Assembly: GCF_000300515.1 (NCBI RefSeq)
Contig: NZ_AMSI01000001.1
Location: 310,001-374,000 of the forward strand
Source of the DNA: Nitratireductor indicus C115
GTDB lineage: Bacteria; Pseudomonadota; Alphaproteobacteria; Rhizobiales; Rhizobiaceae
Length of the DNA stretch: 64,000 nucleotides
Direction: 5' to 3'
Shown: positions 17,061 through 27,642 of the stretch, piece after piece
How the letters are laid out: every line of letters starts with the position of its first letter
How positions within the stretch are numbered: the first letter of the stretch is position 1
Made by a program: the position numbers and the translations under genes
Notes under the pieces: generated by a model
Told to the model about the DNA's origin: nothing
Seen by the model: the letters and a program-made list of their open reading frames with translations, nothing else
Database searches by the model: none

Positions 17061-18146
17061 ATGACGAAACCGGTCTTGAATAGAGAGCTTCAGGAAAACA
17101 CCCTGCAATCCTTGGATGCGCGTTCGCGCGAAATTTTTCGTTTCATCGTCGAGTCCTATCTGCGGGACGGCGAACCCTTGGGCTCGCGCAATCTTTCCCG
17201 TTTGCTTCCCACGCAGCTCTCGCCTGCCACCATCCGCAACGTGATGAGCGATCTGGAGCATCTGGGGCTTGTCTATGCGCCCCATGTTTCGGCGGGCCGG
17301 CTGCCGACCCAGCAGGGCCTGCGCTTCTTCGTGGATGCTTTCATGGAAATCGGCGATCTTTCCGACGATGAAAGGCGCATCATCGAGACGCAGGTGAAAG
17401 CTTCGCGCAGCGGCCATTCGCTCGACCACATGCTGACCGAGGCGAGCCAGCTCCTGTCCGGCCTGTCGCGCGGCGCAGGCGTGGTGCTGACGGCGAAGTC
17501 GGAAATGGCGCTGAAGCACATCGAATTCGTTCAGCTCGAACCGCGCAAGGGGCTTGCAATCCTGGTTTCGCAGGGCGGCGACGTGGAAAACCGCGTCGTG
17601 GATCTGCCGGCGGGCGTCACCGCTTCGCAATTGCACGAGGCGTCGAACTTCCTGAACGCTCATATCCGCGGCCGGACCCTTGCCGAAGCGCGTTCCGAAA
17701 TCTCGCGGCTGCGCGAAGAGGTGCGCACCGCTCTCGACACCTTGTCTGAGGCGCTGGTCGAAAAAGGCCTTGCCATGTGGGCCGGCAGCGAAGCCGGCCA
17801 ACCATCGCGTCTCATCGTGAGGGGGCGCGCCAACCTTCTGGAAAACCTCACGGCCGAGGCCGATCTGGAATTGCTGCGCCGCCTTTTCGAGGATCTGGAG
17901 ACGAAGGAAGGCCTGATCCAGCTTCTCGACCTTGCTGAGGAAGGCGCCGGCGTGCGCATTTTCATCGGCTCGGAAAACAAGCTGTTCTCCCTTTCGGGTT
18001 CATCGCTCGTGGTCGCCCCCTACCGTGATCAGGAGTCGCGGGTGATCGGCGCCCTGGGCGTCATCGGTCCGACGAGGCTCAACTACGCACGCATCGTGCC
18101 CATGGTCGACTATACGGCGCAGATGGTGGGGAGCATGCTCCGCTGA
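17061..18146 (+). CDS. hrcA: Heat-inducible transcription repressor HrcA
   Basis: Repressor of groESL-type heat-shock operons, acting at CIRCE elements. The 361-residue protein has an N-terminal winged helix ([21 protein letters not shown], then [17 protein letters not shown] quoted separately) and the HrcA signature [22 protein letters not shown]-like core and inserted dimer domain follow, ending with the [19 protein letters not shown] segment. ATG at 17061. No CIRCE sequence is seen upstream, so it does not look autoregulated through that box here. It is followed by grpE, the common arrangement. Confidence 0.95.
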   Translation: MTKPVLNRELQENTLQSLDARSREIFRFIVESYLRDGEPLGSRNLSRLLPTQLSPATIRNVMSDLEHLGLVYAPHVSAGRLPTQQGLRFFVDAFMEIGDLSDDERRIIETQVKASRSGHSLDHMLTEASQLLSGLSRGAGVVLTAKSEMALKHIEFVQLEPRKGLAILVSQGGDVENRVVDLPAGVTASQLHEASNFLNAHIRGRTLAEARSEISRLREEVRTALDTLSEALVEKGLAMWAGSEAGQPSRLIVRGRANLLENLTAEADLELLRRLFEDLETKEGLIQLLDLAEEGAGVRIFIGSENKLFSLSGSSLVVAPYRDQESRVIGALGVIGPTRLNYARIVPMVDYTAQMVGSMLR

Positions 18147-18253
18147 TCTGTCGGCGGATTGGTTCCTGAGAGGCCCGCCTCTTGATTTTGCCGTCGCGAA
18201 CATCGATATCGGGCGCAATCACCGAACAATCATGAAGAAACAGACGGACTGCC

Positions 18254-18904
18254 ATGACCAATGAGGCTAAGGACAACCACATGACCGGCTCCGCGAACCC
18301 GGAAGAGCAGGATGTGAACGCAACTCCCGGTGCCGAGGGCGTCACGGAAGAAGACGTTCTGGTGCGCCTTGCCAAGGAAAACGAAGAGCTGAAGGATCGT
18401 GCCCTGCGCGTCGCCGCGGAGATGGAAAATCTGCGCAAGCGCACCGCGCGCGACGTGACGGAGGCGCGGGCCTATTCCATCGCGGCCTTTGCCCGCGACA
18501 TGCTTCAGGTTTCCGATAATCTCAATCGCGCGCTCGAGGCCGTTCCGGCTGAAGCCCTGGCTGCAGATGCTTCCGGCCTGAAGGCATTGATGGAAGGCGT
18601 CGAGATGACGGAGCGTTCCATGCTTTCGGCGCTGGAACGCCATGGCGTGAAGCCCATCGACCCGCAGGGTGAGCGTTTCGATCCGCATTTTCATCAGGCC
18701 ATGTATGAAGTTCCGGACCCGACCAAGCCGGACGGAACCGTGGTTCAGGTCGCCCAGCGCGGCTATGTGATCGGCGAGCGCGTGCTGCGCCCGGCCATGG
18801 TCGGCATTGCCAAGGGTGGACCCAAAGTCGCTGCCGTCAAGAACGGCGAGAATGCCGCTGCCGAGCCGGGCCCGCCCAATCCGCAGGCTGAGCGGGACGC
18901 CTGA
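18254..18904 (+). CDS. grpE: GrpE, nucleotide-exchange factor of DnaK
   Basis: Promotes ADP release from DnaK during protein refolding. The 216-residue protein begins with an acidic disordered tail, then the long helix [19 protein letters not shown], and the four-helix and beta-wing region with the signature [19 protein letters not shown] second possible ATG lies nine codons in. It follows hrcA by 107 bp. A terminator follows at 19010. Confidence 0.95.
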   Translation: MTNEAKDNHMTGSANPEEQDVNATPGAEGVTEEDVLVRLAKENEELKDRALRVAAEMENLRKRTARDVTEARAYSIAAFARDMLQVSDNLNRALEAVPAEALAADASGLKALMEGVEMTERSMLSALERHGVKPIDPQGERFDPHFHQAMYEVPDPTKPDGTVVQVAQRGYVIGERVLRPAMVGIAKGGPKVAAVKNGENAAAEPGPPNPQAERDA

Positions 18905-18961
18905 TCCCCGTTCACGATTGAGCGAGGTTTAAAGCCGGAGAGCTTGCGGGATATTGAACAT

Positions 18962-18993
18962 GCGGCGGTCAGGTGAATGCATCTGACGTCCGC
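18962..18993 (+). repeat. Fragment of the palindromic repeat (hairpin 1 only)
   Basis: GCGGCGGTCAGGTGAATG followed by CATCTGACGTCCGC forms the same stem as hairpin 1 of the full repeats (GTCAGGTG/CATCTGAC, with one G-T pair). The TAGAGCATTTTGC leader and hairpin 2 are missing. It lies in the grpE downstream region, about 60 bp after the stop, so this decayed copy is not at a stop codon. Confidence 0.55.
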
Positions 18994-19009
18994 CTGTAGC
19001 AAAAAACCC

Positions 19010-19034
19010 GCAGGCTCGAGTACGGCCTGCTTTT
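19010..19034 (+). terminator. Rho-independent terminator after grpE
   Basis: GCAGGC (19010-19015) pairs with GCCTGC (19025-19030) across a 9-nt loop, followed by TTTT. Position fits the end of hrcA-grpE. Confidence 0.6.
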
Positions 19035-19158
19035 CCCTCGTCCCGCTTCCCAATGGGCGGCCCCTCGGCTATCCAGTTGAGACGCTGTGCATCCCGTGGT
19101 CGGGATGACGCTGTTTTTCCTTCCGGGAAATGGCGAGGCGTTCCGGCGGAGGAACCCG

Positions 19159-19791
19159 ATGAATCCATTGCTGCTTCTCGATTATTCGGGCATCGCCGTC
19201 TTCGCTGCCACAGGGGCCTTGGCGGCCTCGCGCAAGGAACTGGACCTGATCGGGTTTATCTTCCTCGCCGGCATCACGGGCATGGGGGGAGGCACCCTGC
19301 GCGATCTGATCATCGATGCGCCCGTCTTCTGGATTCTCAATCCCACTTATATCGTGATCTGTGCGCTGGTGGCCGTGCTTGTGTTCTTCACCGCGCCCAT
19401 GGTGGAATATCGCTACCGGCTGCTTCTGTGGTTCGATGCGGTGGGACTGGCCGCCTACTCCGTTCTCGGGGCAGCCAAGGGCCTTGTGGCTTCGGGGTCC
19501 GCCACGGTGGCGCTGGTGACCGGCATTCTGACGGCCACCTTTGGCGGTGTCCTGCGTGACGTGGTGGCGGGAGAGCCTTCCGTGCTCATGCGCCCCGAAG
19601 TCTATGTCAGCGCTGCTTTGGTGGGGGCGGCCGTGTTTACCGGAATGGATATTGCCGGCGTGGACGGAACGATAGCCGCCCTTGTGGCCTTTGCCGCCGC
19701 ATTTCTGGTGCGCGGCGGTGCTATTCGCTACGGATGGACCATTCCACGCTACAGGCCCCGCCCGGGGCGCCCCCCGGAAGAGCTACAATAG
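19159..19791 (+). CDS. Trimeric intracellular cation (TRIC)-type channel, YadS/UPF0126 family
   Basis: A 210-residue inner-membrane protein with about seven hydrophobic segments, made of two related halves. Each half has the glycine-rich signature, GITGMGGGTLRD in the first and TATFGGVLRDVVAG in the second. Bacterial relatives form trimeric potassium-permeable channels. ATG at 19159 follows a clear CGGAGGAA ribosome site. The longer frame upstream is not used. Its 3' end overlaps the convergent adenosine kinase gene by 9 bp. Confidence 0.87.
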   Translation: MNPLLLLDYSGIAVFAATGALAASRKELDLIGFIFLAGITGMGGGTLRDLIIDAPVFWILNPTYIVICALVAVLVFFTAPMVEYRYRLLLWFDAVGLAAYSVLGAAKGLVASGSATVALVTGILTATFGGVLRDVVAGEPSVLMRPEVYVSAALVGAAVFTGMDIAGVDGTIAALVAFAAAFLVRGGAIRYGWTIPRYRPRPGRPPEELQ

Positions 19792-20775
19792 GCCTGCCTG
19801 CTGGGCTTCGTAGCGCAAATCCTTGTTGGCGCGCGGGCCGATCTGCTGGATGATGAGGCCAGCCGCGAAGGAGCCCAGCTTGCCGCTGTCGAGCAGGCTT
19901 AGCCCGTTGGTGTAGCCATAAAGGAAGCCCGCTGCATAGAGGTCTCCCGCTCCGGTCGTATCCACCAAATCGTCGACCTTCACAGCATCCACCGGAACGG
20001 TTTCTTCCCCCTTGAGGATGATCGAGCCCTTTTCCGAACGGGTCACGGCAGCCAGCTTGCAATCCTTGCGGATGGCTTCGAGAGCGCTGTCGAAGGACGA
20101 GGTCTGGTAGAGCGAAAGCAATTCATGTTCGTTCGCGAACACGATGTCGACGCGGCCCGAGCGCATCAGCTCCAGAAACTCACCGCGGTAACGGTCGACG
20201 CAGAAGGGATCGGAAAGCGACATGGAGACTTCGCGGCCGGCCGCATGGGCAAAATCCGCGGTCTTGCGGATCGCCTCTTTCGCAAGCGGCGGATCCCACA
20301 GATAGCCTTCGAAATAGGTGACCTTGGCGCCACGGGCCTTGTTTTCTTCCACGTCGTCAGGCCCAAGTTCGACGCAGGCCCCGAGATAGGTGTTCATTGA
20401 GCGTTCGCCGTCCGGCGTCACGAAGATCATCGAACGCGCCGTGGGCGGATGTCCCTCGAGCGGCGTCGTGTCGAAGGCGACACCCTGCGCGCGGATATCG
20501 TGCGTGAAGATTTCTCCGAGCGTGTCGTTGGAGACCTTGCCGAAATAGGCCGCTGTCCCGCCAAGTCCCGCCACACCCGCGGCAGTGTTCCCGGCGCTGC
20601 CGCCGGACGTTTCCACCGCCTGTCCCATCCGGTCGTAGAGCAATGTCGCGCGATCCACATCGATCAGGTTCATGGCGCCACGGATGATCTTGTTGTCTTC
20701 AAGAAAGGCTTCGTCGCAGCGGGCAATGATATCGACGATGGCGTTGCCGATGCACAGCACGTCATATTCGCTCAA
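19783..20775 (-). CDS. PfkB-family sugar/nucleoside kinase, probable adenosine kinase
   Basis: A 330-residue ribokinase-fold kinase. The substrate-side GGSAGNTAAGVAGLG and the catalytic DTTGAGDLYAAGFLYG (Asp general base) are intact. Sequence (MSEYDVLCIGNAIVDIIA) resembles adenosine kinases of rhizobia. I choose the TTG start at 20775, with GGAG ten bases before; no ATG lies in the first strand. Substrate assignment rests on family resemblance. It may work with the nucleoside hydrolase and ribokinase genes further along in salvage. Confidence 0.82.
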   Translation of the reverse strand: MSEYDVLCIGNAIVDIIARCDEAFLEDNKIIRGAMNLIDVDRATLLYDRMGQAVETSGGSAGNTAAGVAGLGGTAAYFGKVSNDTLGEIFTHDIRAQGVAFDTTPLEGHPPTARSMIFVTPDGERSMNTYLGACVELGPDDVEENKARGAKVTYFEGYLWDPPLAKEAIRKTADFAHAAGREVSMSLSDPFCVDRYRGEFLELMRSGRVDIVFANEHELLSLYQTSSFDSALEAIRKDCKLAAVTRSEKGSIILKGEETVPVDAVKVDDLVDTTGAGDLYAAGFLYGYTNGLSLLDSGKLGSFAAGLIIQQIGPRANKDLRYEAQQAGLL

Positions 20776-20940
20776 GATCGGTTCTCCAGATTGATTGGGA
20801 AGATGTATTGGCTTCTGGCGGGAGCGGTTTAGCGCCTTGACGGGGATTTGCAAGCCAAAGACAGGGGCCTTTCGGCTTGCGGGCAGCCCCAAGCCTTCCT
20901 ATCTCGGATGCAGGAAAACAGCCAAGGGGCACCAGACCGA

Positions 20941-21672
20941 ATGATCCTTGAAGCAGCCCGCGCCGCCATGAGCCGCCTGTTCTCGGCGGAATTCCGCAGC
21001 GTCTTCTTCAAGACGCTCGGTCTGACGCTACTGGTCCTTGCCGGTCTCTGGCTCGGTGCGAAGGAATTGTTCGAATATATGGCGCTGCCATGGTTCGATG
21101 CGCTGTTCCCTGATCTGCCTGTTTGGGTCGGATGGGTCGGCCTTGTGGCGGCAATTGCCGCCGGCCTTGGCCTCGCTCTGGGGCTGGCGCTTCTCATCTC
21201 TCCCGTTACGGCCATCATTGCCGGTCTCTTCCTCGATGATGTCGCCGCCGTGGTCGAGCGCGAGGACTACCCGCAGGATCCGCCCGGCAAGGCGCTGCCG
21301 ATCGTTCCGGCAATTGTCATGTCGATCAAGTTCTTCGGCGTGGTCGTGCTCGGCAACATCGTCGCCCTGCTTCTGCTCCTTGTGCCGGGCGTCAACATGC
21401 TCGCCTTCTTTATGGTCAATGGCTATCTGCTGGGTCGTGAGTTCTTCGAGTTCGCGGCTATGCGCTTCCGCACCGAAGCGGAGGCGAAGGCACTGCGTCG
21501 GCGCAATGCCGGCACGATCTTCCTCGCGGGCCTGGTGATCGCGGCCTTTCTTGCCGTGCCCCTGCTTAATCTTCTGACGCCGCTTTTCGCAGCCGCGATG
21601 ATGGTGCACCTCCACAAGATGATCTCGGCTACCGAAGGCGCGCGCGTCCGGGATGCTCTGGAAACCTCCTGA
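20941..21672 (+). CDS. EI24/CysZ-family membrane protein
   Basis: A 243-residue protein with about four or five long hydrophobic segments and the EI24/CysZ organisation: an N-terminal amphipathic region (ILEAARAAMSRLFSAEFRSV), the SPVTAIIAGLFLDDVAAVVE helix hairpin, and the NGYLLGREFFEFAAMR segment. CysZ transports sulfate in enterics; alphaproteobacterial relatives lie outside sulfate operons and may do otherwise. ATG at 20941 is preceded by no strong ribosome site. Divergent from the adenosine kinase. Confidence 0.75.
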   Translation: MILEAARAAMSRLFSAEFRSVFFKTLGLTLLVLAGLWLGAKELFEYMALPWFDALFPDLPVWVGWVGLVAAIAAGLGLALGLALLISPVTAIIAGLFLDDVAAVVEREDYPQDPPGKALPIVPAIVMSIKFFGVVVLGNIVALLLLLVPGVNMLAFFMVNGYLLGREFFEFAAMRFRTEAEAKALRRRNAGTIFLAGLVIAAFLAVPLLNLLTPLFAAAMMVHLHKMISATEGARVRDALETS

Positions 21673-21725
21673 CCTTTGACCGCTCCTCATACTTTGGAAC
21701 GAAAAACAAACGCGCTCCGAGAGGC

Positions 21726-23412
<1,687 letters not shown>

Positions 23413-23426
23413 CAGGTTTTTGGCGG

Positions 23427-23654
23427 TCAGCCGTTCCAGCGCATCTTCATGTAGACGCCACCGCTTGTGAGTTCGTCGAGCATCTGCCGGAGGCGCTTTG
23501 CCTGCGTCTCGGGCCGTTTGGCTCGGACGATCCAGCCCAGATAATCGTTCTTCTGATAATCGGGCCTGGCCTCATAGGCGCTGCGCAAGCCCTCATCATC
23601 GAGCGCCTTGCGCACGAAGTCGGGCATTGGGTTGAGAGTGCGTTGCAAAGCCAT
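23427..23654 (-). CDS. Small YdeI/OmpD-associated-type protein
   Basis: A protein of about 75 residues that matches the C-terminal half of the YdeI family: PDYQKNDYLGWIVRAKRPET, then RLRQMLDELTSGGVYMKMRWNG. The conserved Trp and the AKRPETQAKR basic stretch are present. YdeI-family proteins are loosely tied to peptide and acid resistance; function here is unknown. The ATG at 23654 or a GTG at 23669 could start it. Convergent with the CoA-transferase. Confidence 0.68.
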   Translation of the reverse strand: MALQRTLNPMPDFVRKALDDEGLRSAYEARPDYQKNDYLGWIVRAKRPETQAKRLRQMLDELTSGGVYMKMRWNG

Positions 23655-23716
23655 GCGTGAAACTATCACACCCTAAGTCCGCGGTGCCAGCGGAGAGCCG
23701 CTCGGCGAAGATGGCT

Positions 23717-24457
23717 TCACGCGGTGGCTTGAATCTCCACGAGAGGGGCGGGAATGGCGGTGGTCTTTTCTGCCGATTTGCAGATATCCGCGATAACGCA
23801 GGCCGGGCAGTCAGGCTTGCGTGCCTTGCAAACATAGCGCCCGTGCAGGATCAGCCAGTGATGAGCGTGGCGCATATACTCTGCCGGAATGATGCGCACC
23901 AATATGGCTTCCACCTGCTCCGGTGTCTTGCCGGGGGCAAGGCCGATGCGGTTGCCGATGCGCAGGATATGCGTATCCACCGCCATGGTGGGTTGGCCGA
24001 AGGCCATGTTGAGCACCACATTGGCCGTCTTGCGGCCAACGCCGGGCAGGGTGGTCAACGCATCGCGACTGTCGGGCACCTGCGAGCCGTGATCGCGGAT
24101 GAGCGCTTCGCTCAGCGCGATGACGTTCTTGGCCTTGTTGCGCCATAGCCCGATGGTGCGGATATGGTCTCCGACCTTTGCCTCGCCGAGCGCCAGCATT
24201 TTCTCCGGCGTATCGGCCACCTTGAAGAGAGCACGTGTTGCCTTGTTCACGCCCGCATCGGTGGCTTGGGCCGAAAGCACCACAGCAACAAGCAGCGTGA
24301 AGGCGTTCACATGCTCCAGCTCGCCCTTGGGCTCGGGCCGTTGCACCGAGAAGCGGCGGAAGATCTCGTGAATCTCCTCGGGCGAATAGGCGGTTTTCGG
24401 CTTGCGGGGCCGGGGCCTCTTTTGCGGCGCGGCAATTTTCTTCTTGGGCTTTTCCAT
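23717..24457 (-). CDS. nth: Endonuclease III (DNA glycosylase/AP lyase)
   Basis: Removes oxidised pyrimidines and nicks abasic sites in base-excision repair. The 246-residue protein shows the helix-hairpin-helix LPGVGRKTANVV with the catalytic lysine, the catalytic aspartate in VDTHILRIGNR, and the 4Fe-4S site CKARKPDCPACVIADIC. A basic N-terminal tail (KPKKKIAAPQKRPRPRKPK) is rather long. ATG at 24457. Divergent from the DUF2244 gene with only 21 bp between start codons, so their promoters must overlap or lie inside the genes. Confidence 0.95.
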   Translation of the reverse strand: MEKPKKKIAAPQKRPRPRKPKTAYSPEEIHEIFRRFSVQRPEPKGELEHVNAFTLLVAVVLSAQATDAGVNKATRALFKVADTPEKMLALGEAKVGDHIRTIGLWRNKAKNVIALSEALIRDHGSQVPDSRDALTTLPGVGRKTANVVLNMAFGQPTMAVDTHILRIGNRIGLAPGKTPEQVEAILVRIIPAEYMRHAHHWLILHGRYVCKARKPDCPACVIADICKSAEKTTAIPAPLVEIQATA

Positions 24458-24478
24458 GCGCCTTCTATAATCGGGTTC

Positions 24479-24964
24479 ATGTCCGAAACAAACACCGCAG
24501 ACACGCCGGTCTTCCAGGCGCTGCTGACGCCGTATCGCTCCCTGAGCGGGCGCGGCTTTGCGATCCTGATGGGCACGCTGCTGCTCATATGGATCAGCGT
24601 AGGGGCGCTTTTCCTGAAAATCGGCGCCTGGCCGATTTTCGGCTTCTTCGGGCTCGATGTTCTGGCGATTTATGTCGCGTTTCGCCTGAATTATCGTGCT
24701 GCGCGCGTGCGGGAGGAAGTGCGTCTGTCGCGGACCAGCCTCGACATCCGCAAGGTGCCGCCTTCGGGCAGGGCGGTGGAGCATCATTTCAATCCGTTCT
24801 GGGCGCGCTTCCGCATCAACCGTCATGATGAGATCGGCATCACCGACATGGCGGTCGAAATGCGCGGCGAAAGCGTGTCGATTGGCAGCTTCCTCAATCC
24901 CGACGACAGGGAGAGCTTTGCCATGGCTTTCGGACAGGCCCTCGCCACGGCCAAGGGGCGCTGA
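24479..24964 (+). CDS. DUF2244 family membrane protein
   Basis: A 161-residue protein with two adjacent membrane segments near the N-terminus (GRGFAILMGTLLLIWISVGA and WPIFGFFGLDVLAIYVAF), then a soluble beta-rich domain typical of DUF2244 (HHFNPFWARFRI, SVSIGSFLNPDDRESFA). The function of the family is not known. Its pairing with nth is commonly seen in alphaproteobacteria (from memory), and they are divergent here. Confidence 0.82.
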   Translation: MSETNTADTPVFQALLTPYRSLSGRGFAILMGTLLLIWISVGALFLKIGAWPIFGFFGLDVLAIYVAFRLNYRAARVREEVRLSRTSLDIRKVPPSGRAVEHHFNPFWARFRINRHDEIGITDMAVEMRGESVSIGSFLNPDDRESFAMAFGQALATAKGR

Positions 24965-25100
24965 CAAGTCAAGAATCGGGTGGCGAAAGCACTGCCGGCG
25001 AAGGATATTGGCGTTCAACATCTCAATATGCGCATTGCCGTTTCGATCCTTGCGAAACGAAAGTGCGTGAAGTGGCCCCAGACGGCCGGGAGTAAACGCC

Positions 25101-25985
25101 ATGAATATGCCGACAGCCCTGTTGCAGAAGGATGTGACGCCGGACGGTGGAGACTACGAGATCGTTCGCCGCGTGGTGGAAAAAATCAGCCTCGATTATC
25201 GCGATCAGCCCTCTCTGGAGGCGCTCGCAGCCGAGGTGGGCGACACGCCCACGGGCCTGCAGAAGCTTTTCACCCGCTGGGCGGGGCTTTCGCCGAAGGC
25301 CTTCTTACAGGCCGTGACACTCGATCATGCTCGCCGGCTTCTGGATTCGGGCTTGCCGTTGCTCGATACGGCTTTCGAATTGGGCATGTCGGGACCTGGT
25401 CGTCTGCACGATCTTTTTGTCACGCACGAGGCGATTTCCCCGGGCGAGTACAAGTCGCGCGGTGCAGGCCTGACGATGCGCTATGGTTTTCATGTCTCGC
25501 CTTTCGGCCTGGCGCTGGTCATGGTCACGGATCGCGGTCTTGCCGGCCTTGCCTTTTGCGATGTCGGTGGCGAGCGCGAGGCGCTGGAAGACATGACCTC
25601 GCGCTGGCCGAATGCCGGTTTCGTGGAAGATCTTTCCGCGACCGCGCCCTACGCCGCGCGCATTTTCGAACCCGCTCGCTGGCGGGCCGACCAACCGCTC
25701 AAGGTGGTTCTGATAGGCACCGATTTTCAGGTGCAGGTCTGGGACGCGTTGTTGAAGATACCCATGGGGCGTGCGCGGGCTTATTCCGACATCGCCACCG
25801 GCATAGGCAAGCCCTCGGCCGCGCGGGCCGTGGGTGCTGCGATCGGGGCCAATCCCATTTCCTTCGTCGTTCCCTGCCACCGCGCGGTCGGCAAGTCCGG
25901 CGCGCTGACAGGTTACCATTGGGGGCTGACGCGCAAGCGCGCCATGCTTGGCTGGGAAGCCGGCCAGCTCGTCAAGGCCGATTGA
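25101..25985 (+). CDS. AraC-type regulator fused to O6-methylguanine-DNA methyltransferase (Ada-like)
   Basis: A 294-residue two-domain protein. Residues about 15-125 are an AraC helix-turn-helix domain (SLEALAAEVGDTPTGLQKLF, then SPGEYKSRGAG). The C-terminal half is an alkyltransferase with the suicidal cysteine in VVPCHRAVG and the DNA-binding region IPMGRARAYSDIA. The N-terminal zinc domain of E. coli Ada that accepts methyl groups from phosphotriesters is absent. It should repair O6-methylguanine; whether it still activates genes is unclear. ATG at 25101, or 25107. Confidence 0.9.
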   Translation: MNMPTALLQKDVTPDGGDYEIVRRVVEKISLDYRDQPSLEALAAEVGDTPTGLQKLFTRWAGLSPKAFLQAVTLDHARRLLDSGLPLLDTAFELGMSGPGRLHDLFVTHEAISPGEYKSRGAGLTMRYGFHVSPFGLALVMVTDRGLAGLAFCDVGGEREALEDMTSRWPNAGFVEDLSATAPYAARIFEPARWRADQPLKVVLIGTDFQVQVWDALLKIPMGRARAYSDIATGIGKPSAARAVGAAIGANPISFVVPCHRAVGKSGALTGYHWGLTRKRAMLGWEAGQLVKAD

Positions 25986-26008
25986 GATCGGTGCAAAGCC
26001 GGCGGACG

Positions 26009-26035
26009 GATTCCATCTGGCCTGAAAATGTTCTA
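26009..26035 (-). repeat. Decayed fragment of the palindromic repeat leader
   Basis: On the minus strand, TAGAACATTTTCAGGCC and then AGATGGAATCC resemble the first 27 bp of the full repeats. There is no second hairpin and it is not at a stop codon. It lies between the Ada-like gene and the ribokinase gene. Confidence 0.4.
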
Positions 26036-26066
26036 GCGTCCTGCAAAACCGTGCGGGAGGCTTCAG

Positions 26067-26963
26067 TTGATCGTCGTCATTGGCTCCATAAATCTCGATC
26101 TGATCGTCGCGGTCGAGCGACTTCCCAAGCCGGGTGAAACGGTTCCGGGAAGAGATTTCGTGACAGCCCCAGGCGGAAAGGGTGCGAACCAGGCGCTGGC
26201 CGCCGCCCGGGCAGGCGCTGCCACGCGCATGGTGGGGGCGGTCGGAGACGATGCCTTCGCCGAAGAGGCCCTCGCCCTGCTCAAGGGCGCGGGAGTGGGG
26301 CTGTCTGGCCTGCACCGCGCGGAGACGGCGACAGGCACGGCGCATATTTTGGTGGAGCGCAGCGGTGAGAACACCATTGCCGTAGTTCCCGGCGCCAATG
26401 CCGAGGTTTCGCCGCTTCATGTCCGGCAGGCGGCGCTATCGCCAGGCAATCATGTTTTGCTGCAGCTTGAGGTTCCGATTGCCACCGTGGATGCTGCGCT
26501 GCGCGCCGTGCGGAGCGCGGGGGCGGTCTCGCTTCTCAACACAGCGCCCTATCGCGAGGAGGCCGCTTCGCTTCTTGGAGATGCCGACTATGTCATCGCC
26601 AATGAGACGGAGTTCGATCTCTATGCGGATGCCCTCGCATTGAAGGGAAACGACCGGCAGGCACGGATGTGCGATTTCAGCGTGAGAACAGGGCGAACCG
26701 TCATCGTGACGCTCGGAGCCGACGGCGTCTGGGCTGCTACGCCAGAAACCTTCCTGAGTGTGCCAACGATCCGGATAGATCCGGTCGATACGGTAGGGGC
26801 AGGAGATACCTTCTGCGGCTATCTGGCCACTCAACTCGCCAGCGGGCATGGGTTGGAGCAGTCTTTGCGCCAGGCAGCTGTTGCGGGTGCGCTTGCCTGC
26901 CTGAAGCCCGGTGCCCAGCCGGCCATCCCGCATCGGGCCGAGGTCGACGCCGCGCTCGCCTGA
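26067..26963 (+). CDS. rbsK: Ribokinase
   Basis: Phosphorylates ribose to ribose 5-phosphate. The 298-residue PfkB-fold protein has the N-terminal GSINLDLIVAVERLPKPGET, the GGKGANQALAAARAG motif and the catalytic DTVGAGDTFCGYLA. The TTG at 26067 follows GGGAGG by six bases and is the first residue of the normal first strand. No ribose transporter is adjacent. With the nucleoside hydrolase at 27643 it could use ribose freed from nucleosides; that link is inference. Confidence 0.9.
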   Translation: MIVVIGSINLDLIVAVERLPKPGETVPGRDFVTAPGGKGANQALAAARAGAATRMVGAVGDDAFAEEALALLKGAGVGLSGLHRAETATGTAHILVERSGENTIAVVPGANAEVSPLHVRQAALSPGNHVLLQLEVPIATVDAALRAVRSAGAVSLLNTAPYREEAASLLGDADYVIANETEFDLYADALALKGNDRQARMCDFSVRTGRTVIVTLGADGVWAATPETFLSVPTIRIDPVDTVGAGDTFCGYLATQLASGHGLEQSLRQAAVAGALACLKPGAQPAIPHRAEVDAALA

Positions 26964-27018
26964 GCGGGCTGGACGCGGTTGTGCGCCGGTGTATCCTGCG
27001 CGTGGGAGGACAAAGCGG

Positions 27019-27636
27019 ATGTCCCTGGAAACCTACACGGCCTATGTGATCGTTTGTTTCGTGGCGACCGTCATACCCGGTCCCACCAATATGCTGATTG
27101 TCGCAAACGGAATGCGCCACGGCGTTCGCGCGGGGGTGCTCAACGTCGCCGGGACACTGGTTTCCCTGTCGATCATGATCGCGATTGCCGGCATTGGCCT
27201 CACCTCCCTGATCGAGATGGCAGGCCACTGGTTCGAGTGGATCAAGCTTCTGGGTGCGGCCTATCTGTGCTGGCTTGGCTGGAAGATGATTCGGGCAGGC
27301 CGTGAGACGGAGGATGGAAGCCTGACGGTTCGCACACCGCGCCGCGGGTTTTTCCTTCAGGGGTTTTTCGTCTCGATGGGTAATCCCAAGCAATTGCTTT
27401 TCTTTGGGGCACTGCTGCCCCAATTCATCGATCCCACGGCCAATCACGCCCTGCAGATCGCCATAATGGGCGCCACGGCGCTTTCCTTTTCAGCACTTTC
27501 CGATGGCGGCTATGCTATCGCTTCCGGCCGGATCGGCCAGCGTCTCACGCCACGCCGGGTTCGCCAGTTTACCCGCCTTGGCGGAGGTTTCCTGATGGGC
27601 GGCGGTCTGTGGATCGCTCTTTCGCGCTCGCGCTGA
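27019..27636 (+). CDS. LysE-family amino-acid exporter (RhtB type)
   Basis: A 205-residue inner-membrane exporter with about six hydrophobic segments. The signature VIPGPTNMLIVANGMRHGVR after the first helix is the LysE/RhtB motif, and GFFVSMGNPKQLLFFGALLPQF (residues split as GFFVSMGNPK and LLFFGALLPQF) marks the fourth segment. ATG at 27019 follows GGGAGGA. The exported amino acid is unknown. It converges on the nucleoside hydrolase gene with a 6-bp gap. Confidence 0.88.
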   Translation: MSLETYTAYVIVCFVATVIPGPTNMLIVANGMRHGVRAGVLNVAGTLVSLSIMIAIAGIGLTSLIEMAGHWFEWIKLLGAAYLCWLGWKMIRAGRETEDGSLTVRTPRRGFFLQGFFVSMGNPKQLLFFGALLPQFIDPTANHALQIAIMGATALSFSALSDGGYAIASGRIGQRLTPRRVRQFTRLGGGFLMGGGLWIALSRSR

Positions 27637-27642
27637 GCGGTT

